Below, one piece after another: positions 9,601 to 17,646 of a stretch of 27,221 bases of DNA. Source of the stretch: CAZDIO01 sp964505555 (GTDB lineage Bacteria; Bdellovibrionota_C; UBA2361; SZUA-149; CAZDIO01); the NCBI GenBank assembly GCA_964505555.1, contig CAZDIO010000056.1, positions 1 to 27,221 on the forward strand, read 5' to 3'. The translations under genes were made by a program, and so were the position numbers. Every line of letters starts with the position of its first letter. Positions within the stretch are counted from its first letter, which is position 1. The notes below the pieces were generated by a model. The model saw only the letters and a list, made by a program, of their open reading frames with translations, did not search any database and was not told where the DNA came from.

Positions 9601-12156
9601 GCCAATAATCCAAGGAAGGAGTTGCCAATCTCCACGTACCCAACGGTGTTGACGTTTTGCAAATGTATTGTAGGCTCTTGGAAATTCATCATAGAGTTCA
9701 ATATCGGTAGCAAGCCCTGCCCGTGCAAAAAGACCTTCAAAAAGGTCATGACTGAGGAGTGTATTTTCTGGAACTCGCCCTTCAAGTGCGCGAGCAAAGG
9801 CCTGAAGATCATAGATTCCCTTCCCAAAAAAAGATCCCTCGTGAAAATAATCCTGATAAATGTCTGATACAGCAAGGGTATAAGGATCGACTCCGCCGTC
9901 ACCGGCAAAGATTTTTGAAAATAACGTTGCCTGAGCACTGGCGAGGGAAACCGAGAGGCGGGGTTGAATAATGCCATAACCTTCTGTTACCACCTGAGGA
10001 GAAGCGTTGACAGAGGAAGCAAATGTTGGAGCATTGAGTGGGTGAGCAATGGTGGCGATCATCCGCTTTGCTGAGCCATGAGGTAAGGCGGTGTCTGCAT
10101 CGAGGGTGATGACGTATTTAATATCCGTAAGAAATTGAGGATCTCCAACCTCGATTTTTAAGCTTGTATCTTCAAATCCCAAAAGCAGGCGGTTAAACTC
10201 CATTACTTTACCACGCTTTTTTTCCCAACTAATGAAACGTCCTTGTGAGCTGTTCCACACTCTTTTTCTTGTCAGGAGGAAAAATTGAGGTTGTTTTTTT
10301 GCAAAGTAACGTTTGTTTAATTCCTCAACACAGAGAGTGGCAAATTCAATAAGCTCACTGTCTTCAGGGGTTACTTCTGTATCAGCGTCGGGAAGGTCGG
10401 CAAGGAGAGCAAATAAAATATTACTATCTGAGTTTGCAAGGAAGCGTACTTCAAGAAACTCCACTGCTTTGGTGATCGTTTCTTGATCGCGCAAAATAGA
10501 GTGCACCGCGACTATTGTTCGGTAAGCCGCAGGTACTCCGGCGCTCAGATCGAGCTTGGGAAGTAAAGAGGGGGGCAAGAGCTCTGCTGCTATCCAGTGG
10601 ACGATATTTATTCCTAAATCATTTACAAGAAAGAAAAGAAGAAAAAGAGCGGTGGCATACACCGGGATACTCAACTGAGAGGAAGAGAGGCTTAAGTTTA
10701 ATACAAAGAGGAGCACTATGGTGGCTATTGAAATTGCGAAAAGGTAGAGAGGAAACCTTAGCCACATCGGAAAGGGTTTTTTCACCTTCTCCCAAATGGT
10801 TGATTCTAAGTCGAGGTGCTTTTTAAAAAGTGGAGCCCCCTCGTCGATGAGATAGTAACCGATGTGTGATAGTTTCTCAGGTGGAGTTTCGTGATGAGTC
10901 TCTTTTTGAGCAAGAGCGATTTTTGCTTTTTCTTCAGTAAAGGATAAAACACTTGCGGCGATCTCGATTTCGGGCCGTTTTAGTTTTTGAGCAAGTTGTT
11001 CAATCTGTGACCGATATCGGTTACGAGTCGTAAAATCGCAATGTTCATATATCCCTAACGGATCTTGACGAAACATTGCATCAACCGCACTATTTTTTTC
11101 GAACCAGGTGAGCCAATCAATAGAGAGAATCGCTTTTAGTGAGGTGAAGCTGTTGCCAATAGAGATCTGATTTGCAGCTTTACTAAGCCACTCCTCGCGG
11201 AGAAGATCTTCAGCGTGAGAATCTTTTTCTGTAAGGCCTTTTTCAGCAAGCCACTGCTCAAACCAATGAAGCGCTAATGCGCCCTGTGGGCCATACGCAC
11301 GCAATTGTCTGATAATAAAGGCACTTGCTGCATGAGTGAGCTCTTCACCTTCCTCTTTTATAACGGCAGCAAGATCAAGAAGTATTGTTGTTCCCATTCG
11401 TTCTTCGCTGCCTTGCCCAGTATTGCCGAGTATCTTCTCAATGAGCACCGCAATTCTCTGCTCTGCATCACGAGCAGCAAGAGTAATTGCTGAGAGTCTT
11501 CGCAGATTTTCAATAAGCGCCAGTCGGAGCATAATTGGAAACGCCCAAAGCTCTCCGATAGAGAGAAGCTGCTTTGATTGATAGGCGGCTATGAAATCAG
11601 AAAGCAGTGCTTCTTCAACAACAGCATCAGTGTGTGAAATAATGGCAAGTACTAAGGCATACACTCGTGGAGTTCCCCGGATCGTAGAAAAGGAAGAGGC
11701 AAGGGTAGGGAGTTTCTTATAGTATCCCTTTGGGAGGAGCTTTCTAATCTCTTTAATTTGTTGTTCAACGAGGTGGTAATTATCAAGAAGCCATTCTCCT
11801 CCCGGGGTGAGGGGTTGTTTTGTTTTCGCCGCATCGGCAAGAATAAAGTATGCTTTTTCAAGAATACGAACGTTTTCTTCAAAGCGCGGATAGATTGTAT
11901 CAGCGTGCCGTGGGTAGAAGGTCACATCGTGATCGTTTCCAAGGGTATTTGCAAGAAGGATGAGAGCTTCTCTGGATAAAATTTCTGAACGGAGTGGAAT
12001 CTCAGAAGTGCGCCCAGTAGTTATCTCTTCGGTGACTTCAAAGAGGGGGTGGTTTTCCCTAGACAAAGGGTTTTTATCGTCTACTTGTTTTAAAGATCGG
12101 TCATCTATCATTTTTTCTAAGTTTAACCATAGCATAAGTATTTGCAAACGTCCCAT
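3652..12156 (-). CDS. ndvB: Cyclic beta-1,2-glucan synthase (NdvB/ChvB/Cgs type)
   Basis: This 2834-residue inner-membrane enzyme makes cyclic beta-1,2-glucan from UDP-glucose; rhizobial and Brucella homologues are about 2830-2870 residues, so it is full length. Two membrane helices lie near residues 445-500. A GT84 glycosyltransferase domain follows, with ITLDADTALP near 684 (the DxD nucleotide-sugar site), GEGSF-like HEGSFFGKGIYD near 775 and RQHRWVRGDWQLLPW near 840. Several membrane helices lie at about 880-1060. A glycoamylase-like domain around 1340-1420 contains WGISESGYAG and GLGLKRGLSEDFVISPY. Two beta-sandwich segments precede a C-terminal GH94 phosphorylase domain with WWHPPTGRG and GAGDWNDGF near 2505, which holds the catalytic Asp and in this family sets ring size. 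ATGs at 12135 and 12111 are alternative starts; none has a clear ribosome site. No NdvA/ChvA exporter is in the window. Confidence 0.95.
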   Translation of the reverse strand: MGRLQILMLWLNLEKMIDDRSLKQVDDKNPLSRENHPLFEVTEEITTGRTSEIPLRSEILSREALILLANTLGNDHDVTFYPRHADTIYPRFEENVRILEKAYFILADAAKTKQPLTPGGEWLLDNYHLVEQQIKEIRKLLPKGYYKKLPTLASSFSTIRGTPRVYALVLAIISHTDAVVEEALLSDFIAAYQSKQLLSIGELWAFPIMLRLALIENLRRLSAITLAARDAEQRIAVLIEKILGNTGQGSEERMGTTILLDLAAVIKEEGEELTHAASAFIIRQLRAYGPQGALALHWFEQWLAEKGLTEKDSHAEDLLREEWLSKAANQISIGNSFTSLKAILSIDWLTWFEKNSAVDAMFRQDPLGIYEHCDFTTRNRYRSQIEQLAQKLKRPEIEIAASVLSFTEEKAKIALAQKETHHETPPEKLSHIGYYLIDEGAPLFKKHLDLESTIWEKVKKPFPMWLRFPLYLFAISIATIVLLFVLNLSLSSSQLSIPVYATALFLLFFLVNDLGINIVHWIAAELLPPSLLPKLDLSAGVPAAYRTIVAVHSILRDQETITKAVEFLEVRFLANSDSNILFALLADLPDADTEVTPEDSELIEFATLCVEELNKRYFAKKQPQFFLLTRKRVWNSSQGRFISWEKKRGKVMEFNRLLLGFEDTSLKIEVGDPQFLTDIKYVITLDADTALPHGSAKRMIATIAHPLNAPTFASSVNASPQVVTEGYGIIQPRLSVSLASAQATLFSKIFAGDGGVDPYTLAVSDIYQDYFHEGSFFGKGIYDLQAFARALEGRVPENTLLSHDLFEGLFARAGLATDIELYDEFPRAYNTFAKRQHRWVRGDWQLLPWIIGKAPTRSEIGKTSTSKDSSISPLGQWKLLDNLRRSLIAPLCFIFLIFSWAFLPDSPLWWTGIVFIVIAFPVYAQLATTIITSPFGMSFSGYARECGRKLKNNFIQAVLIFIFLPYQALLMSHAIGITLYRLFVSKKNLLDWETAYQAERRLGTGFGSFLREMLLANLSVLLTAILLATTNPSQLIFASPILCLWFLSPWVAYWISNPHTARGLLLTDEKQERLQKIAFKTWKFFDDLASEETHYLIPDNVQLFPKRVVAYRTSPSNIGLHYLSILTAVDLGFITPLEAGRKIRASLETLMKLEKLNGHFYNWYDIRSLTPLEPRYVSTVDSGNLIGHLIVVKNGARELLSKPSLSDDSEERLELLTFITTTCELIIKNTDFKFLYNKERKLFTIGYQVTEGKFDNSYYDLLASEARLTSLLAIAKGDIPLEHWFVLGRPLTRTPGGKALLSWSGTMFEYLMPLLVTKDFPNTILHETYKAIVETQRIYARTRGVPWGISESGYAGVDFEHTYQYRAFGVPGLGLKRGLSEDFVISPYSTFLAMMVTPHEALKNISRLEDAGLSGEYGFYESIDYTSERLSREEGAHIVRSFLAHHQGMILLSLNNVLNENILQTRFHSDPLIRAVEPLLQEKFPERSPLTVPHHAEITYTEQQEEGLKETWSETITTPHTILPRTRVLSNGFYSLMIDNAGSGFSFIPGMQITRWHEDSLRNYLGNYVFVKDLDTNKIWSLTYQPSRQQPEFYEVIYNPDKVEFKRRDFDIALHTEITISPEDNVEVKKITVTNLSRRNRNLQFTSFAEICLNAAQADAVHPAFSKLFVESEFVPEIEALIFTRRPRSADEARTYLLTMLSMPIVWGKVEYETNREAFIGRGRNINHPIVFDEKNRSLSSTIGTVLDPIASLRTRVEIQPSSSQTLSFITAIGKTREDVLFLAERYNDTRTVTRAFEMAWSKSNIEFRTEQISIRQSHLYQHLANALFFQHKVLRCEPQLLLQNRLQQSGLWRLSISGDLPIVLVSITDLLHLKLVRELLKAHEYLRHRNVFFDLVIINEHGDGYLQNVSTGMEQLLRSVFPLPPLETKGGVFVRTLKQISAEEYLLLKAVARVVFCGEGGSLEEQLELPGELEGVRATRRGLLDYLFKEETPSSRDRSGERSVITTQREFDNGYGGFIENGKAYALTVHSEKLTPAPWINVIANPQFGFTVSESGSGYTWSENSRENRLTPWSNDPVSDRPGEVIYIRDGNTGAFWCPTPLPVRNRGRYGVEHHQGFSKFKLLADNIFSELTISGSLQERVKWWHVKLQNRDNRIRRLEVYLYVEWVLGVLRAESQAHIVTSFDSKLGMLAAQNHYNNEFASRVVFLGSNTLINSYTTSRAEFMGRNHTLSSPLILEQAVTAPSLVNLAGMANLSRLVNLRRVTGAGHDSCGVLKVVHSLNAEEECEVMFFMGEAPNLGEARQNVKRYRKTSYRKSELQAVSTYWDSLSSAVEVKTPDRSFDLLLNSWLLYQCLSSRIYGRTGFYQSGGAFGFRDQLQDGLALLYSKPEIARSLILQAASRQFLEGDVQHWWHPPTGRGVRTRISDDYLWLPYVVERYLEATGDHAILEEQVSFIEAPLLDPTQMDAYLQPHLSPKADTLYVHCLLALQHGLRFGEHGLPLIGAGDWNDGFNEIGREGKGESIWLGWFLLDNLQKWAAIAAVREDLASVDSFQMHAKTLLAALEEHGWDGNWYRRAYFDDGTPLGSESNTECQIDSIAQSWAVISKRGDPTRSRQAMNSLLSHLVNEKDKLVLLLTPPFDKGELNPGYLKGYPPGVRENGAQYTHAAAWVVIAAAMLKMGDISHQLFSIINPINHTKNTTAVERYRGEPYVVCGDVYSKPPYSGRAGWSWYTGSCGWLYQAGISNILGLQLHGTYFTISPCIPADWRSYSIHYRHQNVLYKIEVKNPDGVEHGVLRTEVNGVEIPDGRILYSVTPGVSEVSVQVIMGERPAM

Positions 12157-12262
12157 CGCTGGTGATCGCGGAGAGAGCGTTTTCTATTAGATACGGAGAG
12201 CTTTGATCCTGAATGAAAAGAGATTTGTTAAGCATCCCAGATCTTGATACCATTTTGTTACT

Positions 12263-15070
12263 ATGAATACTAAATACATCTCTTTTGTATTTTTGCCCCT
12301 GTTTCTCATCAGTTCACTTGCGAGGAACGCAGAAGGAGAAGACACATATTATTCTGCTCCGGTAAGTAAATTTCTTCCAAATATAGCTTCCTCCTCAACG
12401 GATCAACCAACTCGGAGATCTGCAAGAAATTGGCGGATCAATTCCGTGCTTCGTTCCTATGCTGTGGTGATCGGAAAGGGAGAGGCTTTTATTGGGTGTA
12501 ATTCTGGGAGCAATCAGCCAAACCAAAACATAAACAATTTTTCTTCTCGATGTAGCGAAGAACTGATCGTCAAGGCGCCGGGTGGAACTCCAGTCAAAGG
12601 GAAGCTTTTTGTTGTAAAGCCGGATCTGAGTGGGATGAGTGAGGGGGTGTTTGAATTTACCACAACAAGTGCAAACGGAACACTTGAGTCTGCCTTTATT
12701 GAAGCAAAGCGGAGTTACTACCAATATCTTCAATCTCAAAACATTCCTGGAGGTTCGTATTTTCGTCATGTTGTAGATACGATGAATAAAAAATCTCTGG
12801 GAACAAACCCCTCAACGCCGCTCCCTCCACCAGGAAGGTCGCGACGGGGTTTTAACGGTGGTTCGGGCTCGCTTGATGACACCTATGCGATGGTCAGTGG
12901 TGGACGAGCGATGAGTGAGAATTTACAACTTGATCGACTCCTTGCAGTTAATAGTATGGATGCTGGTGCGGTAGAGCTCTCGACTGTCAGTGGAATTACA
13001 ATTCGGGAGTTTGACTGGCAAGCGCTAACGGCGGGAGCAAACCCTGCGCTTGATCCCCTTTCAGCGTTTATCCCCGATGACCAGTATGTTTTGTTTTTTC
13101 CGCGCTTTCAGGATCTTATGGCACTTGTAGATGAAGCAAATACTCAAGCTTCGCCACTTTTAGCGATTTTGGAGGACCGTTCTGAAGATAACTTGTCACA
13201 GAGTCATTATGAAAGGCAGCTCTGTGTGGGGGCTAATGAGTTTACTCGTATTGTTGGGCCGATGGTGGTTACAAACGTAGCGCTTACGGGGTCAGATCCC
13301 TATTTTCGAACTGGAACGGATTTAGCATTGTTGTTTGAAACAAAAACCCCAGAGGTTATTACTGCTTACTTTGAGCAAAAGCATTTGGCAGCAAGCAAAG
13401 AGCTCTCCACCGCGAAACAAGCAAAGGATACTATCGAGGGGATTTCGTATTTTTCTATTACCTCAGAAGGGCGTGGGCTCTCATCGTATGTGGCGACCAT
13501 TGATTCTACGGTCATAGTTTCAAATTCATACGCACAACTTAAGCAGATCGTGCTTACAAAAAAGAAGCAGCGCGCCGCGCTTTCTTCTCTTGGGGAGTAT
13601 AAATATTTTCGTAATCGTTACACACTTGGAGATGAAAATGAGAGTGGTTTGTTGATCGTTCCTGATGCAGCTATTAGAAAATGGTGTGGACCGAAATGGC
13701 GTATTGCGGCATCAAGACGCACCCGTGCCGCGGCGGTGATCTCTGATCTCCATGCCCAGCACCTCGATCGTCTCGTAAAAGGAGTAGCGCAACCAGAGCC
13801 TCTTCCTGATACCAACATTCCATCGTGGATGGGGAAGCTCTCTCTTACGAACGAAGGGGTGTCTTCTGAGCAGTATGGGAACCTGAAATTTCTTACCCCT
13901 ATTGCGGAACTTCCGCTTGAGAAGGCGAGTCAGGGAGAAATTGATGCGTATGTTCGTTTTCGTGACACCTATCAGCAGAACTGGCAGCAGTATTTTGATC
14001 CGATAGCATTACGCTTCACCGTAAAGCCTGAAAAACTCCAAGCGGATCTTACGATTATGCCGTTAATTGTAAATAGTGAGTATCGAACGCTGGTGGATGT
14101 CTCAAGTGGGGAGGAGCTTCAGAAACATTCTGGAGATCCACATCCGGAGGCTATTTTTCACTTTGCTTTATCTCTAAACGGCCAATCTCCGCTTGTTCGT
14201 CAAGCAGAAGGGTTTACTACTGTTGTTGCAGCGGGAGTTGCCAATCCCCTGGGATGGATTGGTAATTATTTGTCGCTGTATTTCGATGAAGATCCATTTT
14301 GGGATGATTTAAATAAGGCAAAAGAGAAGGAGAAATTTTTTACTGAAAACTATGCTCAAACCCCTGTGGCTCTTCAACTTGCGGTGAAGGATCCTCTGAA
14401 GCTTACGGTGTTTTTAACTTCACTTCGAGCTTTTGCCAATCAGAGTGCGCCGGGATTAACGGTATGGGAAAATCCAACTCATAACGGTGAGCAGTATGTA
14501 AAAGTATCTTCAGCGACCCCTCTTCCCGGTTCGCAAAATGGACCAAGTATCACCCCAGCTCTGTACTACGCCGTTACTCCAAATTCGCTGGTAATAACAC
14601 TGAGTGAAAAGTTAATTAAGCAAGCGCTTGAGCGGAAGAAAACCCCTCCAAAAGCGCCGCTGCCGATCTGGCTTGGAAAAAACCTCGGTGCAAGAGTTGA
14701 TAAACGTTTCATGACCACTCTTCATCCTCTTATAAATGAAAGCTCCCGAGATATGATGAAGCTCAGCGCATGGCGAAATATTCCTATTCTTAATGAACTA
14801 AAACGTAAGTATCCAGAGAAAGACCCACAGCAACTTTATGAAAACATTTGGCATACTCAACTTTACGCTCCAGGTGGGGGAACGTATGTATGGAATGAAC
14901 AGTGGCAAACGATGGAGTCCTCTTTGTATGGACATCCTGCACAAGAAAAAGAGGGGCCTTCACAGGCACTTATTTTTAGCAACATCGCTGCGGCTAACTT
15001 TGGACTGAGTTTTGAAAATAGTGGGTTGAGGGCGATTGTTGATCTCTCGAAGACTGCTCCTGTGCAGTAG
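12263..15070 (+). CDS. Large exported protein of unknown function
   Basis: A 935-residue protein. Residues 1-25 form a signal peptide (hydrophobic FVFLPLFLISSLA, cut near NAEG). I do not recognise the rest. Visible features are a YYSAPV segment after the signal, a low-complexity PPPGRSRRGFNGGSG linker near 190, and a central region with LTGSDPYFRTGTDLALLFE and ATIDSTVIVSNSYAQLKQIV. The central region resembles uncharacterised secreted proteins that carry repeated DUF3352-like folds, but this is only an impression. Cysteines are few and there is no membrane anchor after the signal, so a periplasmic or secreted soluble protein is likely. It is divergent from the glucan synthase gene across 106 bases, suggesting shared control, but no clear promoter or ribosome site is visible there. 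Confidence 0.75.
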   Translation: MNTKYISFVFLPLFLISSLARNAEGEDTYYSAPVSKFLPNIASSSTDQPTRRSARNWRINSVLRSYAVVIGKGEAFIGCNSGSNQPNQNINNFSSRCSEELIVKAPGGTPVKGKLFVVKPDLSGMSEGVFEFTTTSANGTLESAFIEAKRSYYQYLQSQNIPGGSYFRHVVDTMNKKSLGTNPSTPLPPPGRSRRGFNGGSGSLDDTYAMVSGGRAMSENLQLDRLLAVNSMDAGAVELSTVSGITIREFDWQALTAGANPALDPLSAFIPDDQYVLFFPRFQDLMALVDEANTQASPLLAILEDRSEDNLSQSHYERQLCVGANEFTRIVGPMVVTNVALTGSDPYFRTGTDLALLFETKTPEVITAYFEQKHLAASKELSTAKQAKDTIEGISYFSITSEGRGLSSYVATIDSTVIVSNSYAQLKQIVLTKKKQRAALSSLGEYKYFRNRYTLGDENESGLLIVPDAAIRKWCGPKWRIAASRRTRAAAVISDLHAQHLDRLVKGVAQPEPLPDTNIPSWMGKLSLTNEGVSSEQYGNLKFLTPIAELPLEKASQGEIDAYVRFRDTYQQNWQQYFDPIALRFTVKPEKLQADLTIMPLIVNSEYRTLVDVSSGEELQKHSGDPHPEAIFHFALSLNGQSPLVRQAEGFTTVVAAGVANPLGWIGNYLSLYFDEDPFWDDLNKAKEKEKFFTENYAQTPVALQLAVKDPLKLTVFLTSLRAFANQSAPGLTVWENPTHNGEQYVKVSSATPLPGSQNGPSITPALYYAVTPNSLVITLSEKLIKQALERKKTPPKAPLPIWLGKNLGARVDKRFMTTLHPLINESSRDMMKLSAWRNIPILNELKRKYPEKDPQQLYENIWHTQLYAPGGGTYVWNEQWQTMESSLYGHPAQEKEGPSQALIFSNIAAANFGLSFENSGLRAIVDLSKTAPVQ

Positions 15071-15140
15071 GAGGGAGAGATCTGCTCAATGGCGCTGATG
15101 GAGGCGCGGGTTATAGTAAATACCAACCCTTTTTTTATTT

Positions 15141-15180
15141 AACGCAGAGGATTCACAGAGGACGCGAAGGAACGCAGAGG
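15141..15180. repeat. Four 10-base CGCAGAGG-type tandem units
   Basis: The units are AACGCAGAGG, ATTCACAGAG, GACGCGAAGG and AACGCAGAGG in exact 10-base register, flanked by TTATTTAA on the left and AATAAATAAA on the right. CGCAGAGG repeats of this sort are scattered in intergenic DNA of several bacterial phyla. It shares CACAGAG with the longer palindrome family but lacks an inverted arm. Confidence 0.7.
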
Positions 15181-15211
15181 AATAAATAAACCAACTAAGT
15201 ATGGAGGATTT

Positions 15212-15571
15212 ATGCGTTACGTAGATGGATATGTTTTGCCGGTGCCGAAGAAGAATTTGCGGAGGTACCAGCGTATTGCGCAGAAGGCGGGGAAGATTTG
15301 GCGTGAGCATGGGGCGCTTGAATATCGGGAGAGCGTTGGGGAGGATCTTAATGTGAAGGGCTTGCTGCCATTTCCACGGGTGATGAAAGTTAAGAAAGGA
15401 GAGACGGTGGTGTTTGCGTGGGTGGTATTTAAGTCCCGTGCGCATCGTGATGCGGTGAATAAAAAGGTGATGAAAGATCCACGCCTTGCAAAGATGATGG
15501 ACATGAAGGCGATGCCTTTTGATCATAAGCGGATGGCTTATGGTGGGTTTAAGATCTTTGTTGATCTGTAG
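15212..15571 (+). CDS. DUF1428 family protein (YbaA-like)
   Basis: A 119-residue soluble protein with a strong GGAGG ribosome site 5-7 bases before the ATG. The opening MRYVDGYVLPVPKKNLRRY, the central VVFAWVVFKSRAHRDAVNKK and the closing MPFDHKRMAYGGFKIFVDL are typical of DUF1428, a small ferredoxin-like alpha/beta barrel family that includes E. coli YbaA. The length agrees with the family. There is no known catalytic role; the fold resembles dimeric antibiotic-biosynthesis-monooxygenase-like proteins. It appears to be a single-gene unit between two repeat elements and converges on proC. Confidence 0.9.
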   Translation: MRYVDGYVLPVPKKNLRRYQRIAQKAGKIWREHGALEYRESVGEDLNVKGLLPFPRVMKVKKGETVVFAWVVFKSRAHRDAVNKKVMKDPRLAKMMDMKAMPFDHKRMAYGGFKIFVDL

Positions 15572-15620
15572 GAGCCTTGTTGTTTGGGAAAAGGTTATGG
15601 TCTTGAAGGTGAGAAATTTT

Positions 15621-15654
15621 ATTGAACACAGAGTTTCACAGGGTTTCACAGAGT
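15621..15654. repeat. ACACAGAG-family repeat, single left arm
   Basis: The 34 bases match the left arm at 3471-3504 apart from one T in place of an A. No inverted partner follows; instead a short palindrome, TTGAATAAATTCAA (15655-15668), lies at the right edge. It is 49 bases after the DUF1428 stop codon. Confidence 0.85.
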
Positions 15655-15709
15655 TTGAATAAATTCAATATGAAACGAGCTCTACACTTGTAAACTGAGA
15701 ACCAAGAGT

Positions 15710-15747
15710 AGGCCACCATCTCGGCACGAGTGCCGAGATGGTGGCCT
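15710..15747. terminator. proC: Perfect 18-bp hairpin between convergent DUF1428 and proC genes
   Basis: AGGCCACCATCTCGGCAC (15710-15727) is followed by its exact inverse complement (15730-15747). It is 17 bases past the proC stop codon. No T-run follows on either strand, so it is not a textbook intrinsic terminator. Its stability and position between convergent genes still make transcript ending or 3-prime protection the likely role. Confidence 0.6.
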
Positions 15748-15764
15748 GAATTCCTTTGCTGGAC

Positions 15765-16655
15765 TTAAGCAGCGTAGGTTTGCGCCATTCGCTGACTTCG
15801 CTCTGTTGCCGCCTGGATAGCGGTCTGGATGCCCGCGTGCACTCCCTTTTCCCGGACGCGAAGCATAAGCTCTGCCGTTGTGCCTCCGGGCGAGGTGATC
15901 AGATCAATGAGCGCCGCAAGGTGTACGTCATTTCGTTTGCGTGCCCATTTTGCTGTGCCCTCGAAGATGGCCAGGGCAAAGGCAAGGGCCTCTGCGTGTG
16001 GAGTCCCTGCCTGAACCATGGCATCTTTGAATGCCCGAATCAGTTCGACAATCAGCGCGGGCCCACTGCCGACGATAGCTGTCACCGCATGCATTCTCTC
16101 CTCCTTTGCCACACGTTGGACCGTTGCAAAGCGGGAGAAGAATTTGGAGACAACTTCCACGGCCTTTGTGCTTTCTCCGTAGATCCCAACGGTGCCTGCC
16201 CCAACTTCGATGAGTAGGTTGGGCATCGCCCGTACGACAGTGTGCGCATCGGCTCCCAAGCACTTCTCAATGTGTTTGACAGGAACCGCTGCTGCGGTGG
16301 AAACGATAATCGGATCAGTTCCTGCCTTAGTGACGGCTTCTCCGATCTCCTTACAGGCCGTGTCGATATTGGCCGGTTTGACGCAGATCAAGACGATCTT
16401 TGCACCTTGAACCGCAGTCTTGATACTGCGCACGGCGGTTGCTCCGGGGAGTTTGCTAAACTCCTGACGTTTCGGTTGGTTCCGATCAAATCCTCGGATC
16501 TCGTACTTGTTTCTAGCGGCGATCGCCTTTGCGAGTGCCAATCCCAGACTGCCGAGTCCGATGATCGCAACTATTGGCTTTTGCGACGTTCGGTTTGCAG
16601 CTCGGGACTTTGTCCCCATTCGATGTCGCATCGTTTTTGGTAGTTTCTTCGACAT
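15765..16655 (-). CDS. proC: Pyrroline-5-carboxylate reductase
   Basis: It catalyses the last step of proline synthesis, NAD(P)H-dependent reduction of pyrroline-5-carboxylate, in the cytoplasm. I chose the ATG at 16655 because AAAGGA lies 8 bases upstream; a TTG at 16676 would add 7 residues. The product is 296 residues against about 270 for the family. The extra length is a basic N-terminal extension of about 25 residues (MSKKLPKTMRHRMGTKSR). The Rossmann motif GLGSLG is at 33-38. VRAMPNLLIEVGAGT, IVGSGPALIVELIRAF and DLITSPGGTTAE are the family signatures around the substrate site. The gene is visibly GC-richer than its neighbours (37 of 60 bases in 15961-16020), which suggests transfer or different selection. 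No proA or proB is nearby. Confidence 0.93.
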   Translation of the reverse strand: MSKKLPKTMRHRMGTKSRAANRTSQKPIVAIIGLGSLGLALAKAIAARNKYEIRGFDRNQPKRQEFSKLPGATAVRSIKTAVQGAKIVLICVKPANIDTACKEIGEAVTKAGTDPIIVSTAAAVPVKHIEKCLGADAHTVVRAMPNLLIEVGAGTVGIYGESTKAVEVVSKFFSRFATVQRVAKEERMHAVTAIVGSGPALIVELIRAFKDAMVQAGTPHAEALAFALAIFEGTAKWARKRNDVHLAALIDLITSPGGTTAELMLRVREKGVHAGIQTAIQAATERSQRMAQTYAA

Positions 16656-16729
16656 TGCAAGAGTCCTTTCGTACAATCACACCTAAAACAAGCAAAGAGT
16701 GACCCTCTTTAAAACCTCTCGTTTCAAGT

Positions 16730-16772
16730 GTAGCGCCCCGCCTTTTCTGCAAGGAAAACGTGGGGCGACTAC
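16730..16772 (-). promoter_or_regulatory. proC: Structured leader hairpin upstream of proC; rest of 16656-17007 empty
   Basis: The outer stem GTAG-CGCCCC / GGGGCG-a-CTAC encloses an inner TTTTC/GAAAA stem with a 6-base loop, about 75 bases upstream of the proC start. If transcribed with proC it would be a leader structure, or it could end an upstream transcript. A smaller hairpin AAAGAG/CTCTTT is at 16694-16710. I recognise no riboswitch class, and nothing else in 16773-17007 except the ribosome site of the next gene. Confidence 0.35.
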
Positions 16773-17007
16773 GTATATATTGACTACCGAAGTAAAGTTT
16801 TAAGACTTCAAAGAACAACTAGAGAAAGGAGTTTATTTATACCGCATTTCCGAGGAATTTGCATCTTAGAGGCACAAAAGCAAAGGATCAGCTCTTTCTT
16901 TGCCGTTCTGCTTCGTTTGTAAACTGTTTGTTAGGGAGAGGGAGGCAGTGCTAGGTTGGTGTGTCGCTCTGAGCTGAATATTTACTCGACAAGAGGAGGA
17001 GAGGAAA

Positions 17008-17409
17008 ATGAAATGCTCCAATTATGACACCCGTCAATTTTTTCTTTGCGGGATGCGGCTCTTTTTTGGATTGTGGTTGCTCTATGTTGGTCTTGTGAAA
17101 TGGGTTGTTATCGGGCCAGAGGCGTTTGTTGGGCATATTACGACGGAGTTTGATAAGACCTGGTCTCCACATACTTTAAATGTTTTTCTTGGCTGGTTGA
17201 TAATTGTTGCAGAACCAGTGTTAGCGCTCCTTATTCTCTGGGGGAAAAAGCAACGTAAGGTATGGGCCTTAACATCTTTATTGATGTTTCTCCTGACGAT
17301 GGGGCAGACGATTCTTATGAAACCTGAAGTTATCGCCAATTGGCAGTATCTGGTGCTTACTCTTGTCTGTGCAGCGCTTAGTGATCCGGAAGAAAGCTGT
17401 GCGTCGTAA
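17008..17409 (+). CDS. Small four-helix DoxX/MauE-like membrane protein
   Basis: A 133-residue protein preceded by GAGGAGAGG, a strong ribosome site. Four hydrophobic helices are visible: MRLFFGLWLLYVGLVKWVV, LGWLIIVAEPVLALLIL, ALTSLLMFLLTMGQTIL and YLVLTLVCAALS. The pattern of a first helix ending in a G-x-x-K-W motif and a second with an AEP motif is typical of the DoxX/MauE superfamily of small quinone- or thiol-linked membrane proteins. The substrate cannot be inferred. It appears to be transcribed alone; an ACACAGAG palindrome begins 32 bases after its stop. Confidence 0.7.
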   Translation: MKCSNYDTRQFFLCGMRLFFGLWLLYVGLVKWVVIGPEAFVGHITTEFDKTWSPHTLNVFLGWLIIVAEPVLALLILWGKKQRKVWALTSLLMFLLTMGQTILMKPEVIANWQYLVLTLVCAALSDPEESCAS

Positions 17410-17440
17410 AAGGTGTAGTTTTAGATTGGGCGCTGTTTTA

Positions 17441-17592
17441 ATTGAACACAGAGTTTCACAGGGTTACACAGAGTTTAGGAAAGATTAATTAGAATCTTTG
17501 GTTACTGTTATTGAAACAAGCGCTCCATTAGGATCTCAGTAGTTTTATTTTTCCCCAAACTCTGTGTAACCCTGTGAAACTCTGTGTTCATC
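17441..17592. repeat. ACACAGAG-family palindrome, complete copy with long centre
   Basis: The left arm (17441-17474) is identical to the one at 3471. The right arm (17558-17592) is its inverse. The centre is 83 bases of A/T-rich DNA, compared with about 22 in the 3471 copy, so the arms are conserved while the spacer is not. It lies between the DoxX-like gene and the convergent decarboxylase pseudogene. Confidence 0.9.
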
Positions 17593-17646
17593 TAAAGACT
17601 TTACAAATGTTTCGTTCGTTTGCCAAGTTTTAGGCGTTTTATAGTC

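Noticed and set aside
15141..15180. CRISPR-like array
   Set aside because: Units are 10 bases, imperfect and without spacers; no cas gene is present anywhere in the window.
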